Shown here: positions 1 to 6,376 of the stretch, in pieces | Position numbering within the stretch: the stretch's first letter is position 1 | Layout: every line of letters begins with the position of its first letter | NCBI GenBank assembly: GCA_002431845.1 | Contig: DJEH01000131.1 | Coordinates: 1 to 6,381, forward strand | DNA length: 6,381 nucleotides | DNA from: Prevotellaceae bacterium UBA5903 | Lineage (GTDB): Bacteria; Bacteroidota; Bacteroidia; Bacteroidales; Bacteroidaceae | Direction of reading: 5' to 3' | Program-made: the position numbers and the translations under genes | The notes under the pieces: generated by a model | Told to the model about the DNA's origin: nothing | Databases searched by the model: none | The model's input: only the letters and a program-made list of their open reading frames with translations

Positions 1-35
1 TAAACAATTTATTTTAATGCATCTTAAATGAGTTC

Positions 36-64
36 GCAAATAGTTTAAGCTCTACTCTATTTGC
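36..64. repeat. 8-bp inverted repeat beyond the porin terminator
   Basis: GCAAATAG at 36-43 is the exact reverse complement of CTATTTGC at 57-64, with a 13-nt spacer. No T-tract follows on either strand, so it is not a standard intrinsic terminator. It could be a secondary structure downstream of the porin terminator, an operator for a gene outside the window, or chance in AT-rich DNA. I see no coding region in 1-83. Confidence 0.3.
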
Positions 65-83
65 CACACAACAAACGCATTCC

Positions 84-134
84 AAAAACAAAGTGTCAAG
101 CACTCTTTTAATACCTAAAGAATACTTGACACTT
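84..134 (-). terminator. Intrinsic terminator of the OmpA-family gene
   Basis: Fifty bases after the porin stop codon, AAGTGTCAAG (91-100) and CTTGACACTT (125-134) form a perfect 10-bp stem. A second 5-bp stem lies inside it (TCTTT 104-108 with AAAGA 117-121), separated by a 3x3 internal loop and closed by an 8-nt loop. On the minus strand the structure is followed by TGTTTTTGG, a short U-tract. No U-tract follows on the plus strand, so it should act only on leftward transcription, ending the porin transcript. Confidence 0.85.
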
Positions 135-183
135 AAAATATTATATGATGCTATCCTTAGAAATCAGCATCAAATATTATTGC

Positions 184-1341
184 TTACTGAATCTTAACAG
201 TAGCACGACGGTTGTAAGAGAATGGAGAGAGGTTCATCACACCACCCTTAGCTTCAGTGATAATGTTATCACGATTTACACCCATCTTAACGAGTTCGTT
301 AGCAACAGTTTGTGCACGACGCTCAGAAAGTTTTTGGTTGTACTCAGCCGAACCAGTCTTGCTATCAGCATAACCAGTAACAACAATCTTAGAGTTGTTA
401 GCCTTTGCATATTCAGCAAGTTCCTTAACGTTAACAAGATCCTTGCGGCTTGCAACCTTTGCAGAATTGATATTGAAGAATACGCTAGAAGTAGTACCAA
501 CAAATTCCTTAGTTGAATTGTTAGTTACAGCTTCATTCTTAGCATTTGCCAACATCTCGCGCAAACGAGTATTTTCGTCTTGTTGTTCCTTTATGCTTTG
601 GTTGAGAGATTCAACTTGTTCTTTGTTCATAGCCATCAGAGCATCAACATCGGGCACCTTGTCCCAAGTGTGCTTGCCAAGATTGTAAGTTACACCAAGG
701 TCAAGAGTCAAGTCCTTATCCCAGTGTCTCATTTTAGTCTTCTTGTAGTTGCTCCATTTATCATTTGTAGCATGGTCAAGAGAACCTTCTGCTGCACCTA
801 CATGAAGATCTGCGAAAAGTTGAACACGGCTACTTACACGGAAGTTGTTCAACAAACCTGCTGTATAATAGATATCAGCATTTTTACCATCGCTCCAACG
901 AGTTGCAACACCAATACCTACGTAAGGAATGAAATTCCAAACGCGAGTCTCGCTATAACCGCAGAACATATTAGAAAGATTGAACATTACATCCTCGTGT
1001 ACATTCAAACTTGTGAAGAGTGGATGATGGTTTTCAGTATAAACCTCTTTACCCTTGATAGCATCGAACTTAGTACGAAGACCAAGACCTGGAGTAAACC
1101 ACTTACCAACAGCTACTGTAAAACCGATAGTACCACGGTTGTTGCTGAAAGGGTTTTTGCTTACACCACTCTCTTGTGAAGAGTAGTAAGCCTTACCAGA
1201 AATACCACCGCTAACAAACCAGTTAGCCCAAAATGAGTTTGTTGCTACACTATACTTTTTGGTAGGAACTGCGTCCTGAGCCAAAGCCGTTGAGGTCGAA
1301 GCAAGACCTACAAGGGCAAGTGCAATCATTAATTTTCTCAT
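184..1341 (-). CDS. OmpA-family outer-membrane porin with C-terminal peptidoglycan-binding domain
   Basis: This 385-residue protein is probably an abundant outer-membrane protein that anchors the membrane to peptidoglycan. A signal peptide covers residues 1-22, with likely cleavage after TALAQ or ALA. Residues about 28-225 are rich in alternating aromatic and glycine strands, as in an N-terminal beta-barrel; the segment NSFWANWF (35-42) is typical of Bacteroidales members. Residues about 232-268 form a charged heptad-like linker, probably a short coiled coil. Residues about 283-385 are an OmpA-like domain: GYADSKTGSAEYNQKLSERR (323-342) matches the family signature, and D326 and R342 correspond to the pair that binds diaminopimelate in E. 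coli OmpA. Codons are strongly biased to GGT, CGT and AAC, unlike mutL next door, which suggests high expression. The gene has its own promoter and terminator and is probably monocistronic. The family is secure; pore activity is inferred. Confidence 0.93.
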   Translation of the reverse strand: MRKLMIALALVGLASTSTALAQDAVPTKKYSVATNSFWANWFVSGGISGKAYYSSQESGVSKNPFSNNRGTIGFTVAVGKWFTPGLGLRTKFDAIKGKEVYTENHHPLFTSLNVHEDVMFNLSNMFCGYSETRVWNFIPYVGIGVATRWSDGKNADIYYTAGLLNNFRVSSRVQLFADLHVGAAEGSLDHATNDKWSNYKKTKMRHWDKDLTLDLGVTYNLGKHTWDKVPDVDALMAMNKEQVESLNQSIKEQQDENTRLREMLANAKNEAVTNNSTKEFVGTTSSVFFNINSAKVASRKDLVNVKELAEYAKANNSKIVVTGYADSKTGSAEYNQKLSERRAQTVANELVKMGVNRDNIITEAKGGVMNLSPFSYNRRATVKIQ

Positions 1342-1395
1342 AATTAGATGATTTGAAACTATTAATATATTTTGTTTTATTCTTTTTTATGGTCC

Positions 1396-1427
1396 GAATG
1401 TGTTAGTTCTTAGGCATTTTCACATTC
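1396..1427 (-). promoter_or_regulatory. Leader stem-loop near the 5' end of the porin mRNA
   Basis: CACATTC (1421-1427) and GAATGTG (1396-1402) form a perfect 7-bp stem with an 18-nt loop. The predicted transcription start lies at about 1430-1433, so the hairpin would begin within a few bases of the mRNA 5' end, leaving about 54 nt of unstructured AU-rich leader before the ATG. Hairpins at the 5' end are known to stabilise E. coli ompA mRNA; a similar role here is inference only. Confidence 0.4.
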
Positions 1428-1436
1428 CACTTACTG

Positions 1437-1469
1437 CAAAGATAATGATATTATATCACAGCAAACAAA
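1437..1469 (-). promoter_or_regulatory. Bacteroidota-type promoter of the porin gene
   Basis: Read on the minus strand, TATCTTTG at 1444-1437 is an exact match to the -7 consensus TAnnTTTG. Twenty-one bases upstream lies TTTG (1469-1466), which is immediately repeated as a second TTTG (1465-1462). Spacing fits the -33/-7 arrangement used by the Bacteroidota primary sigma factor. Transcription would start at about 1430-1433, giving a leader of about 90 nt. There is no Shine-Dalgarno motif before the ATG, which is common in this phylum; the bases before the start are AT-rich. Confidence 0.75.
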
Positions 1470-1477
1470 TTTTTAGC

Positions 1478-1510
1478 AAAAAAAATGCTTTTCGGTGTTA
1501 TTTAACCACC
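1478..1510 (-). terminator. Possible terminator between mutL and the porin gene
   Basis: On the minus strand GGTG (1510-1507) and CACC (1497-1494) can pair, with an extra TT/AA next to a bulged G, closing a tight loop. A run of eight T follows at 1485-1478, about nine bases after the stem. The position fits, about 100 bp after the mutL stop and just before the porin promoter, but the stem is short and the T-run is displaced, so this is a weak candidate. Confidence 0.35.
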
Positions 1511-1609
1511 ATATTGTAATATTCATTGAACGTTCGCAACCTTATTTGGGCGCAGAAATCATTTTTTTAGGCTAGCTAACATATTTTTAGGACTGGATAT
1601 TATATAATT

Positions 1610-3589
1610 TTAAAACATTTTATCAGGATTAACCATAATTAATACAGATTGGCCGCTTGGCGTCATGTTTGGCGCTTTGCATGCAAAGAGTTTCTCTATT
1701 AGCAATTCCATCTCCTCTTCTGATAGCACTTGTCCTATAGGCATTGCCACTTTGCGAGCCATTGCCGATGCAATAATATGCGAGATAGTATCGGCTGCAT
1801 TTGTCTGTCCAGCCACAGCATCAGCAAGGATTGATTGCACCAATGCCGTTGGTGCGATGCCTTCAGTGCCCATAGGTACCCCCATTATAGAGAAGCTACC
1901 GCCTCCTAACGGCGAAAGCACAAATCCTATTTCTTGCAATTGCGTCATTATCTGTTCAAGCACTACTGCTTCAGATGGAGACACTTGCAGCATCTCAGGG
2001 AACAACAATTGCTGAGAAGGAGCTTTATGCGCCTCAAACTGCTTGATATAGCGTTCGTATAGTATGCGTATGTGTGCACGATGCTGGTCTATAATAGCCA
2101 AGCCCGACTTTAAAGCTGTCACAATATAACGGCCTTGATACTGCATAAATCCGTTGCCTACCTTTTCTTTCCACTGCTCTTGGTCTGGCTGCGACAAGGT
2201 ATCAAAGAATTGAGTATTTCCATCTGAATGGCCAACACCATCTTGGTAACGGCTTTCTATTTCAATCTCGCTATTACCTCCTTCGTCCGAACCAAAGTTT
2301 GACGAAATAACATCCGATGCATTGCTTGTTGCAGTAGGAGCATTTTGTTGTGCACTTTCGTACACACTCTGCCAATCAATCGATGCTTTATGAGGTTGGT
2401 TATTGTAGCCCGATTGCCATGATGTGGGTTCGTATTTTTGTGTTTCTCCCCCCTCCTCACTACTTGCAGGTTCAAAGGGATTGAAATTATTATTTACATG
2501 TACCTGAGGCGGAGCAATACTCGAAGCTGCCATCATATCGCCTTCAAATATAGGAATATCGGGTTTCTCTTCAGTATCAAAGTCTATGGCAGGGACAGCA
2601 CCATATTTACCCAAAGACTCACGTACCGAGGCAAGCAATATTTGGAATATCGCAGAGTCATCCTCAAACTTTATCTCTGTTTTTGTTGGGTGAATGTTAA
2701 CGTCTATCCGTGCGGGGTCCACTTCAAAACATACAAAGAAAGGCACTTGCTGTCCCTCTGGTATTAAGCGTTCGTAAGCCGTTTGTATGGCTTTAGCAAA
2801 ATACGGATGCCGCATAAAACGCCCATTAACAAACAAAAACTGATGTGCATTTTTGCGTTTAGCAGCTGTAGGCACCCCCACATAACCATGAATATGAGCC
2901 AAAGTTGTATCAACATCTATCGGCACAAGATGCTTATCCATGCGTGTGCCAAACAAGTTCACGATACGTTTTCTAAAGTTCCCTACCGGAAGATCGAGCA
3001 TAATGTTGCCCCCTGAGCGGAGCGTAAAAGCCACATCGGGATGAGCCAAGGCAATACGCTCAAACTCTGTCATTATATTAGAGAGCTCTGTTTGGTTTGA
3101 CTTCAAGAACTTGCGTCGCGCAGGAATATTAAAGAACAGATTACGTATAGCAAAATTAGCTCCTACAGGGCAACTAATAGGTTCTTGGTTTACCACCTTC
3201 GACCCCTCTATATTGATGCATGTTCCCAAGTCTTTATCTTGCTGTTTGGTTCGCAATTCTACTTGTGCCACGGCTGCAATCGAAGCCAAAGCTTCTCCTC
3301 TGAACCCCATAGTGCGCAATGCAAATAGGTCTGTAGCCTGTGTTATTTTCGATGTAGCATGCCTTTCAAACGACAAGCGAGCATCTGTATCGCTCATGCC
3401 ACATCCATTATCTATCACCTGCACCAAAGATTTACCAGCATCCTCCACTACCACTTGTATATGTGTGGCTTTAGCATCAAGAGCATTCTCAACCAACTCT
3501 TTTATAACTGATGCTGGGCGCTGGATAACCTCTCCTGCTGCAATTTGATTTGCTACAGAATCAGGTAGAAGATGTATGATATCAGACAT
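1610..3589 (-). CDS. mutL: DNA mismatch repair protein MutL
   Basis: MutL is the ATP-driven matchmaker that couples MutS mismatch recognition to strand processing. The protein has 659 residues, a normal length. The N-terminal GHKL ATPase shows KELVENALDA (30-39; E31 is the likely catalytic glutamate and N35 the Mg-binding asparagine), DNGCGM (60-65), GFRGEAL (95-101) and NIPARRKF (154-161). The transducer domain follows, with FVNGRFM (253-259) and DVNIHPTKTEIKF (296-308). Residues about 335-475 are a low-complexity polar linker. The C-terminal dimerisation domain (about 480-659) contains QQLLFP (526-531), resembling the sliding-clamp binding motif. The endonuclease motif is only partly kept: DQHR at 501-504, I507 where a metal-binding Glu is expected, E512 present. 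The ATG start leads directly into the conserved N-terminus. No promoter box is visible in the 82 bp upstream, so it is probably co-transcribed with the OstA-like gene. Confidence 0.97.
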   Translation of the reverse strand: MSDIIHLLPDSVANQIAAGEVIQRPASVIKELVENALDAKATHIQVVVEDAGKSLVQVIDNGCGMSDTDARLSFERHATSKITQATDLFALRTMGFRGEALASIAAVAQVELRTKQQDKDLGTCINIEGSKVVNQEPISCPVGANFAIRNLFFNIPARRKFLKSNQTELSNIMTEFERIALAHPDVAFTLRSGGNIMLDLPVGNFRKRIVNLFGTRMDKHLVPIDVDTTLAHIHGYVGVPTAAKRKNAHQFLFVNGRFMRHPYFAKAIQTAYERLIPEGQQVPFFVCFEVDPARIDVNIHPTKTEIKFEDDSAIFQILLASVRESLGKYGAVPAIDFDTEEKPDIPIFEGDMMAASSIAPPQVHVNNNFNPFEPASSEEGGETQKYEPTSWQSGYNNQPHKASIDWQSVYESAQQNAPTATSNASDVISSNFGSDEGGNSEIEIESRYQDGVGHSDGNTQFFDTLSQPDQEQWKEKVGNGFMQYQGRYIVTALKSGLAIIDQHRAHIRILYERYIKQFEAHKAPSQQLLFPEMLQVSPSEAVVLEQIMTQLQEIGFVLSPLGGGSFSIMGVPMGTEGIAPTALVQSILADAVAGQTNAADTISHIIASAMARKVAMPIGQVLSEEEMELLIEKLFACKAPNMTPSGQSVLIMVNPDKMF

Positions 3590-3622
3590 GATGATTATTT
3601 CTTTTAATTTTGTTTTAACTTA

Positions 3623-3670
3623 AGGGTGGTTTATAAACGCCATCTTTGGAAAATTTATCAGTCCCACCCT
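3623..3670 (-). promoter_or_regulatory. Intercistronic stem-loop between the OstA-like gene and mutL
   Basis: Starting one base after the OstA-like stop codon, AGGGTGG (3670-3664 on the minus strand) can pair with CCACCCT (3629-3623). Inside it a 5-bp stem, ATAAA with TTTAT (3658-3654 and 3637-3633), closes a 16-nt loop. No T-tract follows on either strand, so a standard intrinsic terminator is unlikely. It may protect or process the bicistronic message, or partly attenuate mutL; the role is inferred. Confidence 0.4.
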
Positions 3671-3671
3671 C

Positions 3672-5282
3672 TTATAACTTTTGTAAGGGAGCTGTTCGCC
3701 TAATTGAAGGTTTCAGAGCGGTGCCTTCCTTCTTACCTCTCCAATTGAACACATCGTCGGGCGAGAGCGGACGTATATAATCAAACCATGCAAAGCCTGG
3801 CAATTGCGTTCTATCTGCTGGTGCCATACCTAATGGATAAAAGTAGCCATGCGATGCTGGAGCCCATATTTTAGTTAGTTTTCGGTTGGTCATAAACATA
3901 CGCGCCTTTGCTGTTTCAACATAGTTTTGGTATAGGATTGTGCTATCCTTCTCAAGCGGATAGTTCACCACCATCACATTGCCTATTGCTTGGTTTTCAG
4001 TTACCTCTCCCTTATCATTGAAGTAGGTACGCATTTGTTGTGAAGCCACTTGGTTGTAATGCACCGAATCTAATTTTTCGATAGTTAAGGCTTGACGATC
4101 TACATATATTGAATCTACCGTAGAGTCGTTTAAAAAGGCATTAATTTCTTCACCCACAATTTGCCTATCGTCGCTCCACACAATAGGGTCGCGATAGAGT
4201 GTAACCTTTCGCTCTTTCGAGGTAAACACCAAAGAGTCTGCAACCATTTGCATGTCGGTTCTATAGGCCCGTGCATGAAAGTAACCATGTAGCACACGAT
4301 ATGCCGAATCGGTTTTTAAATTATACGAATACATACGCAGCGTGTCAGCGTGTACATAGAGCGTATCTTTACCTTGCGAGAAGTCGCGAGCCAAGGCATG
4401 CTTGGTTGCCATAGCCTCTCCTGTATTTTCGTTATACCATGCGTAATCGCCCGTAAGAATGTTTTTATTTTTTTCATCCACACACGACACATTCTTAAAT
4501 GCCTCCATTACGCCGTTTTTCTTATTGTAATATACCGTATCGCCTTTCATTATTCGTGTGCCATTATATAAGGCATTGTGCTTAAGCAACCTCACTTTTT
4601 CTGTCTGTGTGTTGTAGTATGCCAACTCTGTGTAGATACGGTCCTTGCCCGAATATATATTAGACTTGCCTACAATTTCGGCCCATTTATTTATGGTGTT
4701 GTAGTGCATCGTATCTGTCACTAAGCGAAACTTCGGATTGGTAAGTTGCACGTTATAGTTAAACGTTGCTTTACGCGTATCTGTATGATACTCTCCCCAA
4801 TCTGATTTCAGAATGTTGTCGCCATCAATTAGCTCGCCACCATCAAAATAGTAGCCAACATTGTACATACGGTCATAGTTCAAACTATCCGTCCGCAGCA
4901 CTTGCTTGCGGTGTGTCATTACCACATTCTTTCGCATTTCAGCAATCTGTGTTTCGCCATCGTAGTGCAGTCGTTCGCCTTTCAAGGTCAGAGTATCACC
5001 TTGCACAATATGTACTTTACCAAATGCATCGAACGTTTGGGATGCATTATAAAGCACAGCACTATCGCAATGCATCACCATACCTGCATGGCTCAACACC
5101 ACATTACCACTCAAGCGTTGTGCACCATTCATCTCGTTTTCCGAAAAGCGCAAGTTATCGGCATGCCTAAGCACGATGCGTTCATCGGTACGCGTACGTT
5201 TTTTTCGTTGTTGCGCTGCATCAGGATATGCATAAGCCACACATATAGACAGAGCAAAGATATAGAAAAGTAGCTTTCTCAC
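3672..5282 (-). CDS. OstA/LptA-like envelope protein, probably lipopolysaccharide transport
   Basis: The 536-residue product resembles the Bacteroidota OstA-like family, related to LptA and the N-terminal domain of LptD, which carry lipopolysaccharide through the periplasm. A type I signal peptide covers residues 1-18, with an AYA cleavage motif; LSIC (11-14) is a poor lipobox. From about residue 38 to 400 short beta-strand units recur, with repeated phrases such as LRHADNLRF, MHCDSAVLYN, LKGERLHYDGE, VTDTMHYN, MKGDTVYYN and HADTLRMYSY, as in a stacked beta-jellyroll. The tail (about 495-536) is proline-rich and basic. It is longer than E. coli LptA (about 185 residues) and much shorter than full LptD, and no large C-terminal barrel is evident. 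The start is GTG: an in-frame TAA lies one codon further upstream at 5288-5286, and the signal peptide follows directly. mutL lies 82 bp downstream. The family is fairly sure; the transport role is inferred. Confidence 0.85.
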   Translation of the reverse strand: MRKLLFYIFALSICVAYAYPDAAQQRKKRTRTDERIVLRHADNLRFSENEMNGAQRLSGNVVLSHAGMVMHCDSAVLYNASQTFDAFGKVHIVQGDTLTLKGERLHYDGETQIAEMRKNVVMTHRKQVLRTDSLNYDRMYNVGYYFDGGELIDGDNILKSDWGEYHTDTRKATFNYNVQLTNPKFRLVTDTMHYNTINKWAEIVGKSNIYSGKDRIYTELAYYNTQTEKVRLLKHNALYNGTRIMKGDTVYYNKKNGVMEAFKNVSCVDEKNKNILTGDYAWYNENTGEAMATKHALARDFSQGKDTLYVHADTLRMYSYNLKTDSAYRVLHGYFHARAYRTDMQMVADSLVFTSKERKVTLYRDPIVWSDDRQIVGEEINAFLNDSTVDSIYVDRQALTIEKLDSVHYNQVASQQMRTYFNDKGEVTENQAIGNVMVVNYPLEKDSTILYQNYVETAKARMFMTNRKLTKIWAPASHGYFYPLGMAPADRTQLPGFAWFDYIRPLSPDDVFNWRGKKEGTALKPSIRRTAPLQKL

Positions 5283-5310
5283 AGATTATTTCTTTTTTTT
5301 GTTTTGAGTG

Positions 5311-5342
5311 CAAATTTACGACAATAGAGACAATAGAAACAA
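5311..5342 (-). promoter_or_regulatory. Predicted promoter of the OstA-like/mutL unit
   Basis: On the minus strand TAAATTTG (5318-5311) matches the Bacteroidota -7 box TAnnTTTG exactly. TTG at 5342-5340 lies 21 bp upstream as a -33 element, matching only its three core bases. Transcription would start near 5304-5307, giving a leader of roughly 22-25 nt that is A-rich and has no Shine-Dalgarno motif. The -33 element and most of the spacer lie inside one arm of the 19-bp inverted repeat, so a protein bound there could control this promoter. Confidence 0.6.
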
Positions 5343-5375
5343 GTATTTTGCCTATTTTGTTTCTATTGTCTCTAT
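5324..5375. repeat. Perfect 19-bp inverted repeat between the M48 and OstA-like genes
   Basis: ATAGAGACAATAGAAACAA (5324-5342) is the exact reverse complement of 5357-5375, with a 14-nt spacer. The left arm overlaps two tandem copies of GACAATAGA (5320-5328 and 5329-5337); the right arm holds one inverted copy and part of a second. It lies 43 bp after the M48 stop codon, so it could fold in that mRNA as a strong hairpin and help end or protect the transcript, but no T-tract follows on the minus strand. It also overlaps the -33 region of the next promoter, which makes an operator role possible. Confidence 0.8.
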
Positions 5376-5418
5376 GCTGCAAATTATATGCATGCCAATC
5401 TAAAAGAGCAAAGCATTT

Positions 5419-6327
5419 TTATTTTCTTGTTTTCTTCTTACTTGTGTTTGCCTTTCTGTTTTTAGAGGATGAACTTTTACCCTTCGACTTTGAGGTAGAA
5501 GATGTTTGGGTTGTTGTTACAGGTTTATAATACTTAAGAGCCTCGGGCATCCACTTTTGAATATCTGCAATACGTTTTGCATCAGAGGGGTGGTCGCTTA
5601 AAAAAGCAGGTGTGGTATTTGACGAACTTGCTGCCATACGTTGCCAAAAACTTGTTGCAACATTGGGGTTATAACCTGCCATAGCTGCAAATATCAAGCC
5701 CATGTAGTCGGCTTCGCTCTCATTCTTACGCGAGTAGTGCAAGCTACTGAACTTGCTGCCCAACCCGAACACATTCTGCGCAACTGCAGATGTGGTAGAA
5801 CTTACGCCCGTTGAGCTGAGCACAGCCCCCAATATCTTCGAACCATATTGCGAACGCATTTGCGAACTTATTTGTTCGGCAGAGTGTTTTGCCACTGCAT
5901 GTGCTATTTCGTGACCAAGCACAATGGCCAAAGCACTTTCGTTTTGGGTGATAGGTAGCAAGCCTTCGTACACCACAATCTTACCGCCAGGCATACAAAA
6001 AGCATTGGCACTATTGTCTTGTACAAGGTTAAACTCCCACTGATAATTTTTTATCTCATCGCTCTGTCCGTGTTCACGCAGATATTGTTCTACAGAATTG
6101 GCTAAACGCTGCCCTACTCTCTTCACCATGGCCGTGTTGGTTGCATTGGTCGAGGCTTTAGCCGTTTTCATGTAGTCGCTATACTCTTTGTTGCTTAAGC
6201 TCAACACTTGTTCATCGCTTACTAAGAGATGCTGTTTACGTCCGGTTACAGGTACAGTGTTAGACGTTCCGCACGATACCAATGTCATCATGAATAAAGC
6301 AGATAAAAATAGTGCTATTTTTTTCAT
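5419..6327 (-). CDS. M48-family zinc metallopeptidase, predicted lipoprotein
   Basis: The 302-residue product is a membrane-anchored peptidase resembling the catalytic part of envelope quality-control proteases such as BepA and LoiP. A signal peptide ends in the lipobox LVSC, with C19 as the lipidated residue; there is no Asp at +2, and no acidic cluster follows that would suggest surface export. The peptidase domain spans about 60-262. NAFCMPGGKIVVYEGLL (108-124) is the classic strand before the active site; HEIAH (139-143) gives H139, E140 and H143; ESEAD (203-207) gives the third zinc ligand E203; and DHPSDAKRI (245-253) is the usual C-terminal motif. There are no TPR repeats, unlike BepA. 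The last 23 residues (280-302) hold 11 Lys or Arg and no acidic residue. The ATG at 6327 begins the signal peptide directly. Substrates are unknown; beta-barrel assembly clients are plausible by analogy. Confidence 0.93.
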   Translation of the reverse strand: MKKIALFLSALFMMTLVSCGTSNTVPVTGRKQHLLVSDEQVLSLSNKEYSDYMKTAKASTNATNTAMVKRVGQRLANSVEQYLREHGQSDEIKNYQWEFNLVQDNSANAFCMPGGKIVVYEGLLPITQNESALAIVLGHEIAHAVAKHSAEQISSQMRSQYGSKILGAVLSSTGVSSTTSAVAQNVFGLGSKFSSLHYSRKNESEADYMGLIFAAMAGYNPNVATSFWQRMAASSSNTTPAFLSDHPSDAKRIADIQKWMPEALKYYKPVTTTQTSSTSKSKGKSSSSKNRKANTSKKKTRK

Positions 6328-6368
6328 TGCTAGTATGTTTTATATAGATAAATGTATGAGTAGGTGTT

Positions 6369-6376
6369 CAAAATTA
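6369..6376 (-). promoter_or_regulatory. Predicted -7 box of the M48 peptidase gene
   Basis: TAATTTTG on the minus strand (6376-6369) matches TAnnTTTG and lies 41 bp before the ATG, so the leader would be about 35 nt. The matching -33 element would fall beyond the window edge and cannot be checked, hence moderate confidence. Confidence 0.5.

Noticed and set aside
1..83. Possible promoter for a gene beyond the left edge
   Set aside because: TTTG-like words occur on the minus strand but none has TA at the required position, and no start codon context can be seen within the window.
580..1179. Plus-strand open frame of 199 codons opposite the porin gene
   Set aside because: It is wholly antisense to a gene with clear domains and codon bias, has no recognisable motif or promoter, and is cysteine- and threonine-rich in the way expected of a shadow frame.
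1511..1522. Inverted repeat ATATT-GT-AATAT upstream of the porin promoter
   Set aside because: Five-base AT-only arms are expected by chance in this base composition.
3111..3548. Plus-strand open frame of 145 codons opposite the N-terminal part of mutL
   Set aside because: It mirrors the conserved ATPase motifs of mutL on the other strand and shows no domain of its own.
4766..5273. Two overlapping plus-strand open frames opposite the OstA-like gene
   Set aside because: They are antisense to a secreted-protein gene and are His-, Ser- and Tyr-rich without any family resemblance.
5324..5375. Standard intrinsic terminator for the M48 gene
   Set aside because: The stem is strong, but the bases after it on the minus strand are TGTCGTAAATTTG with no T-run, so I list it as an inverted repeat with a possible regulatory role.
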